Source of the DNA: Rhodocyclaceae bacterium
GTDB taxonomy: Bacteria; Pseudomonadota; Gammaproteobacteria; Burkholderiales; Rhodocyclaceae
DNA: 64,000 nt
NCBI GenBank assembly: GCA_016791205.1
Contig: JAEUNH010000178.1
Coordinates: 1-64,000, forward strand
Direction: 5' to 3'
The notes under the pieces were generated by a model. It made no database searches and was not told where the DNA came from. It saw only the letters and a list, made by a program, of their open reading frames with translations. Positions within the stretch are counted from its first letter, which is position 1. Each line of letters begins with the position of its first letter. Positions 22,095 through 33,103 of this stretch are shown in pieces. A program made the translations under genes and the position numbers.

Positions 22095-22853
22095 TCAGGC
22101 CAGGTTGTTGCGCCGCCTGATCCAGCCCCAGGCCGCCATGACGTAGCCAGAGAAGGCGTAGCAGAGGAACAGGGCGAAGAGGATGCCCGGCGGGTAGCTG
22201 GAGACCAGGACGAAGAACAGCACGATGGCCAGCACCGCCATGAACGGCACGCTGCGTCGCAGGTTGATGTCCTTGCCGCTGTAGTAGCGGAAGTTGCTGA
22301 CCATGGTCAAGCCGGCAAAGAGGGTCAGCGCCCAGGCGTACCAGCGCACTTCCTCGCCGGTGTAGTTCAAGTCGATGAGCACCCAGACGAAGCCGGCGAC
22401 CAGCGCCGCCGCCGCCGGGCTTGGCAGGCCCTGGAAAAAGCGCTTGTCCACCACCTCGATGTTGGTATTGAAGCGCGCCAGCCGCAGGGCGGCGCCGACG
22501 CAATAGATGAAGGCGGCGATCCAGCCCCACTTGCCCATGCCCTTCATGGCCCACTCGAACATCACCAGGGCCGGGGCGACGCCGAAGGAAACCATGTCGG
22601 ACAGCGAATCGTACTCGGCGCCGAAGGCGCTCTGGGTGCGGGTCAGGCGCGCCACGCGGCCGTCCAGCCCGTCCATGATCATGGCGATGAAGATCGCCAC
22701 CGCGGCATGCTCGAAGCGGTCGGTCATGGCCTGCACGATGGCGTAAAAACCGGCGAACAGCGCCGCCGTCGTAAACAGGTTGGGCAGAATGTAGATCCCG
22801 CGCCGCCTCAACTCGGGGTTGACCAGGGCTTTGCGGGAGCGGAATTCGGGCAT
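22095..22853 (-). CDS. pssA: CDP-diacylglycerol--serine O-phosphatidyltransferase
   Basis: Integral membrane enzyme making phosphatidylserine, 252 residues. The CDP-alcohol phosphotransferase motif is complete: DGLDGRVARLTRT, then G-x3-DSLSD. Multiple hydrophobic helices follow. It lies directly after psd on the same strand, so the two steps to phosphatidylethanolamine are encoded together. Confidence 0.95.
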   Translation of the reverse strand: MPEFRSRKALVNPELRRRGIYILPNLFTTAALFAGFYAIVQAMTDRFEHAAVAIFIAMIMDGLDGRVARLTRTQSAFGAEYDSLSDMVSFGVAPALVMFEWAMKGMGKWGWIAAFIYCVGAALRLARFNTNIEVVDKRFFQGLPSPAAAALVAGFVWVLIDLNYTGEEVRWYAWALTLFAGLTMVSNFRYYSGKDINLRRSVPFMAVLAIVLFFVLVSSYPPGILFALFLCYAFSGYVMAAWGWIRRRNNLA

Positions 22854-22874
22854 GGCCCTATTTTAGCCGAAGGC

Positions 22875-23521
22875 TCAGGGCAATTCGGCGAGGATGGTGG
22901 CCGACGCCGACACCGTGTCGCCAAGACCGACTATTGGCCGGGAATCCGGCGGCAGGTAGACATCGACGCGCGAACCGAAGCGGATGAAGCCGTAGCGCTG
23001 GCCGCGAGCCAGCGCATCGCCCTCGTTCACGTAGCAGAGGATGCGACGCGCGATAAGCCCGGCCACCTGCACGCTGGTGACATCCTGGCCGTCGGGCGTG
23101 CGCAGCCAGATCGCGTTGCGCTCGTTTTCCAGGGAGGCCTTGTCCAGGGCGGCATTCAGGAAGCTGCCGGGGTGGTACCAGCGGCCCTTCACTTCGCCGT
23201 CAACCGGGCTGCGGTTGGAATGGACGTTGAAGACGTTCATGAAGACGCTGATCTTCAGCGCCTCGCGGTCGACATAGGGGTCGCGGGTCTTCTGGATGGC
23301 GACGATGCGGCCGTCGGCCGGTGAGAGCACGTCCTTCGCGCCGCCGGGAATCGGCCGCGCCGGATCGCGGAAGAACTGCAGGACGAAGAGCGTCCACAGC
23401 CACAGCGGCAGCGACCAGCCCCAGCCGGCCAGCCCGCCGACGGCCAGCGCGGCGACAATTGAAATCGCCAGGAAGGGCCAGCCCTCCCTGGCGACGATGG
23501 GGTGCGGATAGGAAGCAGGCA

Positions 23522-23522
<1 letters not shown>
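22875..23522 (-). CDS. psd: Phosphatidylserine decarboxylase (short type)
   Basis: Pyruvoyl enzyme that converts phosphatidylserine to phosphatidylethanolamine at the inner membrane. The GTG start at 23522 shares its G with the ilvC stop TAG and gives 215 residues, the size of the short proteobacterial form. An N-terminal hydrophobic stretch ([20 protein letters not shown]) precedes [26 protein letters not shown] and the self-cleavage site in [11 protein letters not shown], whose Ser becomes the pyruvoyl group. A weak copy of the dispersed motif lies at its 3' end. No clear ribosome site is seen, consistent with coupling to ilvC. Confidence 0.92.
22910..22937 (-). repeat. Dispersed 28-bp motif, weak copy 4 (in psd)
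   Basis: Matches 20 of 28 consensus positions, including an unbroken AGTCGGTCT. It could be coincidence; kept with low confidence. Confidence 0.4.
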
Positions 23523-25082
<1,560 letters not shown>

Positions 25083-25086
25083 GGCG

Positions 25087-26793
25087 TTACAGCTCTTCGG
25101 AGAGGATCATTTCGGTGAGGCCCTTGCCGCCCTGCACCATCGGGTAGACGTTTTCCTTCGGGTCGATGGCGAAGTCCAGGAAGACCAGGTCGTCCTTGCG
25201 CTTGAAGGCCTCCTTGAGGGCGCCCTCGACATCGGCCGGCTTGTCCACCCGCATGCCGACGTGGCCGTAGGACTCGGCCAGCTTGACGAAGTCCGGCAGG
25301 GCATCGACATAGGACTCGGCGTAGCGGTTGCCGTGGAACAGCTGCTGCCACTGGCGCACCATGCCCAGGTAGCCGTTGTTGAGCAGGACGATCTTCACCG
25401 GCAGGCGGTACTGCTTGCAGGTGGATAGCTCCTGGATGCACATCTGGATGCTGCCCTCGCCGGTGACACAGGCCACCGGCGAGCCGGGATGCGCCAGTTG
25501 CACGCCCATCGCCGCCGGCAGGCCGAAACCCATGGTGCCGAGGCCGCCCGAGTTCATCCAGCGGCGCGGCTTGTCGAACTTGTAGTACTGCGCCGCCCAC
25601 ATCTGGTGCTGGCCGACGTCGGAGCAGACGAAAGCCTCGCCCTTGGTGACTTCGTAGAGCTTCTCGACGACGTACTGCGGCTTGATGATCTTGCTCTTGC
25701 GGTCGTACTTGAGGCAGTCCTTGCCGCGCCACTCGTCGATCTGCTTCCACCAGGCCTTGAGGGCCTTCTCGTCCGGCCGCTCGCCGACGGATTCGATCTG
25801 CCTGGCGATTTCGTCGAGCACCTCCGGCACGTGGCCGACGATGGGCACATCCACCTTGACGCGCTTGGAAATCGAGGAGGGATCGATGTCGATGTGGATG
25901 ATCTTGCGCGGCACCTCGGCGAAATGCTCCGGGTTGCCGATGACGCGGTCGTCGAAGCGGGCGCCCACCGCCAGCAGCACGTCGCAGTGCTGCATGGCCA
26001 TGTTGGCCTCGTAGGTGCCGTGCATGCCGAGCATGCCGACGAACTGCTCGTCGGTGGCCGGGTAGCCGCCCAGGCCCATCAGGGTGTTGGTCACCGGGAA
26101 GCCGAGCTGATGCACGAGCTTGATGAGCTTGTCGGCGGCATCGGAGAGGATCACCCCGCCGCCGGTATAGATCATCGGCCGCTTGGCTTCCAGCAGCAGC
26201 TGCACCGCTTTCTTGATCTGTCCCTGATGACCCTTGACCACCGGGTTGTAGGAACGCATCGAGATCGATTTCGGATAGGCGTACTCGCATTTCGTCGCCG
26301 AAATGTCCTTCGGGATGTCGACCAGCACCGGGCCTGGGCGGCCGCTCTTGGCCAGGTAAAAGGCCTTCTTGATGGTCGCGGCCAGGTCGTTGACGTCCTT
26401 GACCAGGAAATTGTGCTTGACGCAGGGCCGGGTGATGCCGACAGTGTCGACTTCCTGGAAGGCGTCCTGGCCGATGTAGGCGGTGGGCACCTGGCCGGAA
26501 ATGATGACCAGGGGAATCGAATCCATGTAGGCGGTGGCGATGCCGGTGACGGCGTTGGTCACCCCGGGGCCGGAAGTGACCAGGGCCACCCCGACCCGTT
26601 CTGTAGACCGCGCATAACCGTCGGCGGCATGCACCGCGCCCTGCTCGTGGCGCACCAGCACATGGCGAACCTTGTCCTGCTTGAACAGTTCGTCATAAAT
26701 GAACAGAACGGAACCGCCGGGATAGCCGAAAACGTATTCGACCTTTTCTTCCTGCAGGCACCTGATTACAATTTCCGCACCCGTCAAAACCAT
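25087..26793 (-). CDS. ilvB: Acetolactate synthase large (catalytic) subunit
   Basis: Thiamine-diphosphate/FAD enzyme, 568 residues from ATG 26793 (MVLTGAEIVIRCLQEE). Features are FGYPGGSVLFIYDEL with the catalytic Glu in HEQGAVHAADGYAR, GRPGPVLVDIPKDI, and the cofactor motif GEGSIQMCIQELSTC ending in LLNNGYLGMVRQWQ. First gene of the ilv-psd-pssA-leuA group. The 121 bases before it, up to the divergent sigma gene, must hold both promoters; no leucine- or valine-rich leader peptide was seen. Confidence 0.96.
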   Translation of the reverse strand: MVLTGAEIVIRCLQEEKVEYVFGYPGGSVLFIYDELFKQDKVRHVLVRHEQGAVHAADGYARSTERVGVALVTSGPGVTNAVTGIATAYMDSIPLVIISGQVPTAYIGQDAFQEVDTVGITRPCVKHNFLVKDVNDLAATIKKAFYLAKSGRPGPVLVDIPKDISATKCEYAYPKSISMRSYNPVVKGHQGQIKKAVQLLLEAKRPMIYTGGGVILSDAADKLIKLVHQLGFPVTNTLMGLGGYPATDEQFVGMLGMHGTYEANMAMQHCDVLLAVGARFDDRVIGNPEHFAEVPRKIIHIDIDPSSISKRVKVDVPIVGHVPEVLDEIARQIESVGERPDEKALKAWWKQIDEWRGKDCLKYDRKSKIIKPQYVVEKLYEVTKGEAFVCSDVGQHQMWAAQYYKFDKPRRWMNSGGLGTMGFGLPAAMGVQLAHPGSPVACVTGEGSIQMCIQELSTCKQYRLPVKIVLLNNGYLGMVRQWQQLFHGNRYAESYVDALPDFVKLAESYGHVGMRVDKPADVEGALKEAFKRKDDLVFLDFAIDPKENVYPMVQGGKGLTEMILSEEL

Positions 26794-26914
26794 TGTTGCA
26801 CCCGGAAAGCCTTCATAAGCGGCTGAAAAACTTGTGACTTTACTTACTCCCCCGTCTTTGGTCAAGGCATTTCGCGAAGGAAAATCCCCTTCGCAACGAA
26901 TGGAAAACTGAATC

Positions 26915-27478
26915 CTGGCTGCGCGCACGGAACTGTCGGATTTTCTCGCCAGCGTCGAGCGGCGCGCCTACAAGCAGGCATTGTTTGCTGTTCGGGACGA
27001 CGAGGTGGCATTGGACATCGTGCAGGACGCCATGCTCAAGCTGGCCGAGAAATACGGCGGCAAGCCGGCCGGTGAACTGCCCATGCTGTTCCAGCGTATC
27101 CTGCAGAACACCATCCGCGATTTTTACCGGCGGCAGAAAGTCCGTTCCACCTGGACCACCCTGCTCTCGGCGTTCACCTCCTCCGACGACGACGAGTCTG
27201 ATCCGCTGGAAACTTTGGAGGTCGAGCAGGGGTCTTACACTCCGGCAACCCCTCATGCAAGCCTTGAGCAAACGCAAGTCCTTGCAATCATTGAAGAAGA
27301 GGTCAGGAGGCTGCCCCCGCGTCAACGCGAGGCGTTTCTCATGCGTTACTGGGAAGACATGGATATCGCCGAAACCGCGGCGGCGATGGGATGCTCGGAA
27401 GGCAGCGTGAAAACGCATTGCTCCCGGGCGACTCATTCATTGGCGGCGGCATTGAAGGCAAAGGGCATCGCACTATGA
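26915..27478 (+). CDS. ECF-like RNA polymerase sigma factor, non-standard start
   Basis: Sigma-70 family protein of 187 residues if it begins at CTG 26915, 165 if at TTG 26981. Region 2 covers ALDIVQDAMLKLAEKYGGKP to TIRDFYRRQKVRS; region 4 is RLPPRQREAFLMRYWEDMDI with a helix-turn-helix ending CSEGSVKTHCSRA. The stretch ELSDFLASVERRAYKQA, upstream of TTG, looks like the true N terminus of this betaproteobacterial family, yet the only codons before it are ATC and CTG, and a stop closes the frame at 26909. The stop overlaps the DUF3619 start, so the operon is coupled. Confidence 0.85.
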   Translation: MAARTELSDFLASVERRAYKQALFAVRDDEVALDIVQDAMLKLAEKYGGKPAGELPMLFQRILQNTIRDFYRRQKVRSTWTTLLSAFTSSDDDESDPLETLEVEQGSYTPATPHASLEQTQVLAIIEEEVRRLPPRQREAFLMRYWEDMDIAETAAAMGCSEGSVKTHCSRATHSLAAALKAKGIAL

Positions 27479-27855
27479 ATACTGAACGGGAATTCGCCTA
27501 CAAGGTCCGTCACCATCTCAACCAGGGTACCGATCAACTCGACAGGAAAACCGTCGATCGGCTTTTCGCTGCCCGCCAGAACGCGCTGGCCCATCAGGCT
27601 GTCGCGGGCGCCCGGTTGAGCCTGGCCGGGGCCGGCCATGTCGCCGCTGACCTGATCTTTCCCAAAGCTCGGGCGCTGATAGCAATGGTTGGCCTGGCGG
27701 TCGGCGTCGCCGGCGTGTCCACCTGGAACGAATTCGAGAAAGCGGCCGAGAACGAGGAAATCGACAGCGCGCTGCTTGCCGACGACTTGCCGATCAACGC
27801 CTATCTCGACAAGGGCTTCCAGGCATGGCTCTCCGAGCACTTCTCCCAGGACTGA
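27475..27855 (+). CDS. DUF3619-family protein
   Basis: A protein of 126 residues coded directly after the sigma factor, overlapping it by ATGA. It has one hydrophobic helix (ARALIAMVGLAVGVAGVSTW) after a helical N terminus (REFAYKVRHHLNQGTDQLD), and a short acidic outer segment ending NAYLDKGFQAWLSEHF. The sigma-DUF3619-DUF3106-RDD order is conserved in betaproteobacteria, and by position and topology this could be an anti-sigma-like membrane partner, which is inference. Confidence 0.8.
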   Translation: MNTEREFAYKVRHHLNQGTDQLDRKTVDRLFAARQNALAHQAVAGARLSLAGAGHVAADLIFPKARALIAMVGLAVGVAGVSTWNEFEKAAENEEIDSALLADDLPINAYLDKGFQAWLSEHFSQD

Positions 27856-28508
27856 TACTCGCCCTATCGCTGCTCTCCTCCGCCCACGCCGCTGTCCCCG
27901 AGTTGAGGCAGCCGTCGTGGGCTGAGCTCACTCTGGAGCAGAAACAGATCCTCGCCCCGCTGTCCCGCGACTGGGACAAGATGGAAGCCCCTCGCAAAAA
28001 GAAATGGGTCGGCATCGCCAAGCGCTACCCTTCCATGAAGCCTGAGGAACAGGCCCGCGTGCAAAGCCAGATGCGGGACTGGGCCAGCCTGTCCCCCGAC
28101 CAGCGCAAGCAGGCACGTGAGCAATACAAGAGCCTGAAAAAGGTGCCGCCCGAGAAAAAAGAGACGATCAGGCAGAAGTGGGAGGAATACCAGAGCCTTT
28201 CCGACGAGGAAAAGAAACGCCTGGCGGAAAAGGCGGCTGCCCGCAAGACGCTCCCGAAGCCGGGGATTGTCCGGCCGGCCGTGCCCCAGAAACTGCCCAC
28301 CGCAGCCCTGCCCCTGCCACTGCCCCAAACCCAACCTGCCCCTTCCGCGCCAGCTGCTGAAGCACCGGCGGCGGAGGCGCAGGCGCCCGCTGCGCCGGAA
28401 AGCAGCTCGGCTGCTACCGAAACCGCGCCCCCCGCGCCAGCCCCGGCAGCGCCTGCCGAAACTTCGGCTGCCGCACCCGCCATCGCACCTGCCCCTCAAC
28501 CGCAATAG
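27825..28508 (+). CDS. DUF3106-family exported protein
   Basis: A protein of 227 residues with an N-terminal signal peptide (ALRALLPGLILALSLLSSAHA). The mature N-terminal half is rich in repeated short motifs: WAELTLEQKQILAPLSRDWD, then KWVGIAKRYPSMKPEEQ, WASLSPDQRKQAR and YQSLSDEEKKRL, which is the DUF3106 pattern. The last 80 residues are Pro/Ala-rich and of low complexity, probably a periplasmic or envelope-spanning tail. Overlaps the DUF3619 gene by 31 bases. Role unknown. Confidence 0.82.
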   Translation: MALRALLPGLILALSLLSSAHAAVPELRQPSWAELTLEQKQILAPLSRDWDKMEAPRKKKWVGIAKRYPSMKPEEQARVQSQMRDWASLSPDQRKQAREQYKSLKKVPPEKKETIRQKWEEYQSLSDEEKKRLAEKAAARKTLPKPGIVRPAVPQKLPTAALPLPLPQTQPAPSAPAAEAPAAEAQAPAAPESSSAATETAPPAPAPAAPAETSAAAPAIAPAPQPQ

Positions 28509-28510
28509 CC

Positions 28511-28945
28511 GTGTCCGGTGCATCGCAGGCGCCGCTGCCGGCCGCCGGCCTCCGCCGCCGGCTGGCTTGCATGCTCTACGAATCGTTCCTTCTGATCGGC
28601 GTCCTCGGCTTCGCCGTGATCCTGCCGCAGCTGCTGCTCGGCATGGCGCGGCAGTCCATGATGCAGGGTGCCTGGCTATGGCTGCACCTGTTCTCGGTCC
28701 TGCTGCTGTATTTCGGCTGGCTATGGAAACGCCAGGGGCAGACCCTTGCCATGCAGACCTGGAAAATTCGTCTGGTGTCGGCAAATGGAAAGGCCCTCGG
28801 CAGCCGGCAGATCGTCCTGCGCTACCTCCTGGCCTGGCCAAGCCTGCTGCTCGGCGGCATAGGCCTACTCTGGGCGTTGGCGGATCGCGACCGCCAGTTC
28901 CTGCACGATCGGCTGGCCGGCACCCGCCTCGTCAAGCTGCAGTAG
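28511..28945 (+). CDS. RDD-family membrane protein
   Basis: A protein of 144 residues, GTG start at 28511, two bases after the DUF3106 stop. Three hydrophobic helices and the RDD signature are present: R-x4-LYESFLLIGV near the start, the GQTLAMQTWKIRLV segment, and DRQFLHDRLAGTRLV at the end. Fourth gene of the sigma-factor operon. RDD proteins are linked to ion antiport or transport; the specific role is unknown. It abuts the convergent lptG stop with no space for a terminator. Confidence 0.85.
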   Translation: MSGASQAPLPAAGLRRRLACMLYESFLLIGVLGFAVILPQLLLGMARQSMMQGAWLWLHLFSVLLLYFGWLWKRQGQTLAMQTWKIRLVSANGKALGSRQIVLRYLLAWPSLLLGGIGLLWALADRDRQFLHDRLAGTRLVKLQ

Positions 28946-30019
28946 TCAGCGGCGTTCTGACCACCACAACATCCCGGCTGCCGCCAGCAGGAATATCGCG
29001 CTGGGCGTCATGGCCGAGAAGAAGGGCGGCCAGCTGTTGATGGCGCCCAGGTTGGAAAACAGGCCATTCAGCATGTGGAAGGTGATGCCGAGCATGATGC
29101 CGGCGAACACCTTGACGCTGACCGCTCCCATCCTGTCCTGCAGGTAGGCGAAGGGCAGGGCCAGGGCCATCATCACCAGCGCCGCCAGCGGATAGACCAG
29201 CTTCTTCCACATGGCGATCTCGTAGCGCTGGGTCTTCACCTGGTTGTCTTTGAGGTGGCGGATGTAGCGGTAGAGGCTCGCCACCGACATGCGTTCCGGC
29301 ATGACCAGCAGCACCCCGAGGATTTCCGGGTTGACGGCCGACTGCCAGATCGCCTCGGGCAAACGGTTCACCTTGGCCCGATCCTTCTCGAACACCGTCT
29401 GCGAGACATCGCTGAGGCGCCACTTGTCCGGCGGCAGGTACTCGCCCTCCCGGGCTTCCGAGATCGAACGCAGTACCTGCTGCTTGTCGAACTCGTAGAT
29501 GCGCACCCCCTCGAGCCGGCTGTCCGGCAGGACGGTGCGCACGTTGATGAAGCTCTGGTCGTCCTTGACCCACAGGCCCGAGCGGAACTCCTGGCCCACT
29601 ACCTGATCCATCGCCTGCAGCCGCAGCTGCTTGGCGGCCCGCTCTGCCGGGGGGGCGACGAAATCGCCGACGATGAAGGTCAGCAGCACGAAAGCCAGCC
29701 CCACCTTCGCCAGCCCGCCGAGAATCATGGTGGTGGACAGGCCAGAGGCGCGCAGCACGGTGATTTCGGAATGACGCGCCAGCATGGTCAGGGCGTACAG
29801 GGTGCCGATCAGCACCGCGATCGGGGCCAGCTCGTAGATATGCCCCGGCAGGGTGAGCAGCACGAACAGCGCCATGTAGCGCAACTGGTAGTTGCCCCTG
29901 CCCAGGCTCTGCAGCTCGTTGATGAAGTCGAAAAAGGCGAACAGCATCAGGAAGGCCGCCAGGACCAGGCCGACGGCGGAATAGATTTCCTTGGCGAGAT
30001 AGCGCTGGTAGACCTTCAT
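28946..30019 (-). CDS. lptG: LPS export ABC transporter permease LptG
   Basis: Inner-membrane partner of LptF in the LptB2FGC machine that extracts lipopolysaccharide. It has 357 residues from ATG 30019 (MKVYQRYLAKEIYSAVGLVL). Three N-terminal helices, a large periplasmic beta-jellyroll region (about residues 125-260) and three C-terminal helices are seen, the YjgP/YjgQ layout. Overlaps lptF by four bases. Confidence 0.95.
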   Translation of the reverse strand: MKVYQRYLAKEIYSAVGLVLAAFLMLFAFFDFINELQSLGRGNYQLRYMALFVLLTLPGHIYELAPIAVLIGTLYALTMLARHSEITVLRASGLSTTMILGGLAKVGLAFVLLTFIVGDFVAPPAERAAKQLRLQAMDQVVGQEFRSGLWVKDDQSFINVRTVLPDSRLEGVRIYEFDKQQVLRSISEAREGEYLPPDKWRLSDVSQTVFEKDRAKVNRLPEAIWQSAVNPEILGVLLVMPERMSVASLYRYIRHLKDNQVKTQRYEIAMWKKLVYPLAALVMMALALPFAYLQDRMGAVSVKVFAGIMLGITFHMLNGLFSNLGAINSWPPFFSAMTPSAIFLLAAAGMLWWSERR

Positions 30020-31119
30020 TTGCGCAGCTTCACCCAGGAGAACACCGACAGGCGCTTGAAGAAGAGCAGGATCAGGGTGAGGAACATCGCCACATGCACC
30101 AGCCACCAGCCGATCTCGAACCTAAGGCGTCCTTGCGCCACCCAGGCCTGGCTCACCGACAGCAGGTTGCTGTAGAGCATGTAGGCCAGCAGCGCCAGAA
30201 TCAGGTTGTTGGTGCGCCCGGCGCGCGGGTTGACGAAGGACAGCGGAATCGCCAGCAGCGCCAGGTTGAGGGCGGCCAACGGCATGCCGATGCGCCACAG
30301 CAGCTCCCCCATGCCGGCGCGGCCGCGCTGCTGCAGCTCCCAGGTCGGAGTGTTCTTGGTGGTCACCTCGATGCCGCGCGCCTCCTTGGTCTCGATCCGT
30401 ACCGCATAGCGCTCGAACTCCATGACCCGGTACTCGGCCGAGCCGGGCGTCCCTTCATAACGACGGCCGTTCACCAGCACCACGAAACGGTCGCCGTTGG
30501 GCAGGCTTTCGGTATAGCCGCTGGTCGAGACCATCACGCCGAGCCGGCCGTGCTGCATCGAGCTGATGAAGATGTTCTTGACCGAGCCATCCTGGCCCGC
30601 GCCCGTCCCCCCGGAAGACGCCTCGACGAAGAACACCCGCTCGCCGCTGGCCGACTCCTTGAAGGCGCCGGGGGAGACGCGGGCCACGTCGTCGCGGGTG
30701 TCCATGCGCTGGCGGTATTCGACGCTCTTCGATTGCGCCCAGGGCGAGAGGATCAGCGACAAGGCGGCAATCGCCACCACCAGCGGCAGGGAGAACTTGA
30801 GGACCGGCCTGACCCAGGCGGTCAGCGGCAGGCCGGAGGAAAACCACACCGCCATCTCCGAATCGCGATAGCTGCGCGACAAGGTCAGCAACACCGCGAT
30901 GAACACCGTCAGCGAGAGCAGGATCGGCAGGTGCGTCATGGCGCCGAAGCCGAGCAGCGCCACCACCGCCTCGGACACCAACTTGCCGCCGGCCGCCTGG
31001 CTCAGCAAGCGAATCAGCTGGGTGGTGAGCAAGATGGCGAACAGGGCCACGAAGGTGGCGCCCGCAGTGCCGGTAAATTCACGAATCACCGCACGCTCGA
31101 AAGTCAGCCCGCGCGCCAT
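30016..31119 (-). CDS. lptF: LPS export ABC transporter permease LptF
   Basis: Permease of 367 residues forming the LptFG heterodimer. Same six-helix plus jellyroll layout as LptG. It begins MARGLTFERAVIREFTGTAG, with TLLFLVP-like helices and DTRDDVARVSPGAFKES near the start of the periplasmic domain. Divergent from pepA over 74 bases, the arrangement found in most betaproteobacteria. Confidence 0.95.
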   Translation of the reverse strand: MARGLTFERAVIREFTGTAGATFVALFAILLTTQLIRLLSQAAGGKLVSEAVVALLGFGAMTHLPILLSLTVFIAVLLTLSRSYRDSEMAVWFSSGLPLTAWVRPVLKFSLPLVVAIAALSLILSPWAQSKSVEYRQRMDTRDDVARVSPGAFKESASGERVFFVEASSGGTGAGQDGSVKNIFISSMQHGRLGVMVSTSGYTESLPNGDRFVVLVNGRRYEGTPGSAEYRVMEFERYAVRIETKEARGIEVTTKNTPTWELQQRGRAGMGELLWRIGMPLAALNLALLAIPLSFVNPRAGRTNNLILALLAYMLYSNLLSVSQAWVAQGRLRFEIGWWLVHVAMFLTLILLFFKRLSVFSWVKLRK

Positions 31120-31193
31120 TTTTGACTTATTCTGAGGGGAAAAGAGATAATCGCTTAGTTGATCGGAGCCTGAATTGCAGAGAGGAGTTGCGT

Positions 31194-32687
31194 GTGGAAT
31201 TTAGCATAAAAAGCGGCAGCCCGGAGAAGCATAAGTGCGACTGCCTGGTGGTCGGCGTGTTCGAATCGCGACAGCTATCCGTGCCGGCAAAGCGTGTCGA
31301 CAAGGCTTCCGGCGGCCATCTAGGCCGCATCCTGGACCGCGGCGATCTGCAAGGTAAGAGCGGCACGACCCTGCTGCTGCACGGCACCCCCGGCATCGGT
31401 GCCGCCAGGGTGCTGCTGGTGGGGCTCGGCAAGGAATCGGAGTTCGGCGAGAAGGCCTACCGCGAGGCGCTGGCCGCCGCAACCCGCGCCCTCAGGGAGA
31501 CCGGCTGCCAGGAAGCGCTATACACGCTGAGCGAGCTGGCGGTCGGCAAGCGCCCAGCCGCCTGGCGCGTGCGCCAGGCGGTGCTGACGGCTCGCGATGT
31601 CCTCTATCGCGCCGACGGACTCAAGTCGAAGAAGGATCCGGCGCCGGCGGCCTTCGACCGCATCGGCTTCACGCTGCCGGAACGGGAGAGCCGAAGCGCC
31701 GCTGCCGCCCTGAGCCAGGGCCAGGCCATCGCCGGCGGGGTGGACCTCGCCCGTGAGCTGGGCAACCTGCCGGCCAACATCTGCACGCCCAGCTATCTGG
31801 CGCAGCAGGCGCAGAAGCTGGCCAGGACGCACAAGCTGAAGTGCGAGGTGCTCGACCGCGCCCGCATGGAAAAACTCGGCATGGGTTCGCTTTTGTCGGT
31901 GGCCCGCGGCTCGCACCAGCCGCCCCGCTTCATCGTCCTGCAGTACCACGGCGGCAAGGCCAAGGCCAAGCCCATCGTGCTGGTCGGCAAGGGGATCACC
32001 TTCGATACCGGCGGCATCTCGCTCAAGCCCGGCGCCGAAATGGACGAGATGAAATACGACATGTCGGGCGCCGCCAGCGTGCTCGGCGCTTTCAGTGCCC
32101 TGGCCGAAATGAAGCTGCCGCTGAACGTGGTCGGCCTGATCCCGACCACCGAGAACATGCCCGGCGGCGCCGCCACCCGACCGGGGGACATCGTCACCTC
32201 GATGTCGGGCCAGACCATCGAGATCCTCAACACCGACGCCGAGGGCCGCCTGATCCTGTGCGACGCCCTCACCTACGCCGAGCGCTTCGCACCCGACTGC
32301 GTGATCGACGTGGCGACGCTCACAGGAGCCTGCGTGATTGCCCTGGGAGCGGTGGCCTCGGGCCTGATGGCCAACAACGACGCTCTCGCCGAGGAACTGC
32401 TGACGGCCGGACAGGACGCCGGCGACCGCGCCTGGCAGCTGCCGCTGTGGGAGGACTACCAGGAGATGCTCAAGAGCAATTTTGCCGACATCCCCAACAT
32501 CAGCGGCAGCCGCGCGGCGGGAACCATCACCGGTGCCTGCTTCCTGGCACGCTTCGCCAAGAACTATCGCTGGGCGCACCTCGACATCGCCGGCACCGCC
32601 TGGCGTTCCGGCGCCGCCAAGGGCTCCACCGGCCGGCCGGTGCCGCTGCTGACGCACTTCCTGATGAAGCGGGCCGGCAAGCTGTGA
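31194..32687 (+). CDS. pepA: Leucyl aminopeptidase (cytosol aminopeptidase)
   Basis: Two-metal M17 aminopeptidase, 497 residues. The GTG at 31194 has AGAGGAG seven bases before it and gives the family-typical N terminus VEFSIKSGSPEKHKCD. The catalytic domain shows GKGITFDTGGISLKPG, the metal ligands in KYDMSGAASVLG, and NTDAEGRLILCDAL. In enterobacteria PepA also acts as a DNA-binding recombination and regulatory factor. holC follows with an overlapping stop/start. Confidence 0.95.
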   Translation: MEFSIKSGSPEKHKCDCLVVGVFESRQLSVPAKRVDKASGGHLGRILDRGDLQGKSGTTLLLHGTPGIGAARVLLVGLGKESEFGEKAYREALAAATRALRETGCQEALYTLSELAVGKRPAAWRVRQAVLTARDVLYRADGLKSKKDPAPAAFDRIGFTLPERESRSAAAALSQGQAIAGGVDLARELGNLPANICTPSYLAQQAQKLARTHKLKCEVLDRARMEKLGMGSLLSVARGSHQPPRFIVLQYHGGKAKAKPIVLVGKGITFDTGGISLKPGAEMDEMKYDMSGAASVLGAFSALAEMKLPLNVVGLIPTTENMPGGAATRPGDIVTSMSGQTIEILNTDAEGRLILCDALTYAERFAPDCVIDVATLTGACVIALGAVASGLMANNDALAEELLTAGQDAGDRAWQLPLWEDYQEMLKSNFADIPNISGSRAAGTITGACFLARFAKNYRWAHLDIAGTAWRSGAAKGSTGRPVPLLTHFLMKRAGKL

Positions 32688-33103
32688 CGCGCATCGACTT
32701 CTACCACGGCGCCGGGGACAAGCTGCAGGCGGCCTGTCGCCTGGTCGGCGATCTTTATGCCGAGGGGCGCCGGGTGCTGATCTACGCTCCTGCGGCGGAT
32801 ACCGCTGCCGGCATCGACCGCCTGCTTTGGAGCCAGCCGGCCACCGGCTTCGTGCCGCATTGCCGCACCGGCGAGGCGCTCGCAGGGGAGACGCCTGTGC
32901 TCATCGGCGCCAGCCTCGATGACGAGCGCGACCACGACGTCCTGGTCAACCTGGATGGGGAACTGCCTCCCTCCTTTGCCCGCTTCGAACAGCTGATCGA
33001 GATCGTCGGCAGCGACGAGGCCGATCGCATCCCGGCCCGGGAGCGCTTCAAGTTCTATCGCGACCGCGGCTACCCGCTGCAGGCGCATCAGCTCTCCCCA
33101 TGA
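32684..33103 (+). CDS. holC: DNA polymerase III chi subunit
   Basis: A protein of 139 residues that links the clamp loader to single-strand-binding protein. The GTG at 32684 overlaps the pepA stop as GTGA. The sequence RIDFYHGAGDKLQAACRLVG, GRRVLIYAPAADTAAGIDRL and then W-FVPHCR matches HolC. pepA-holC-valS is a very conserved order. Confidence 0.92.
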   Translation: MTRIDFYHGAGDKLQAACRLVGDLYAEGRRVLIYAPAADTAAGIDRLLWSQPATGFVPHCRTGEALAGETPVLIGASLDDERDHDVLVNLDGELPPSFARFEQLIEIVGSDEADRIPARERFKFYRDRGYPLQAHQLSP

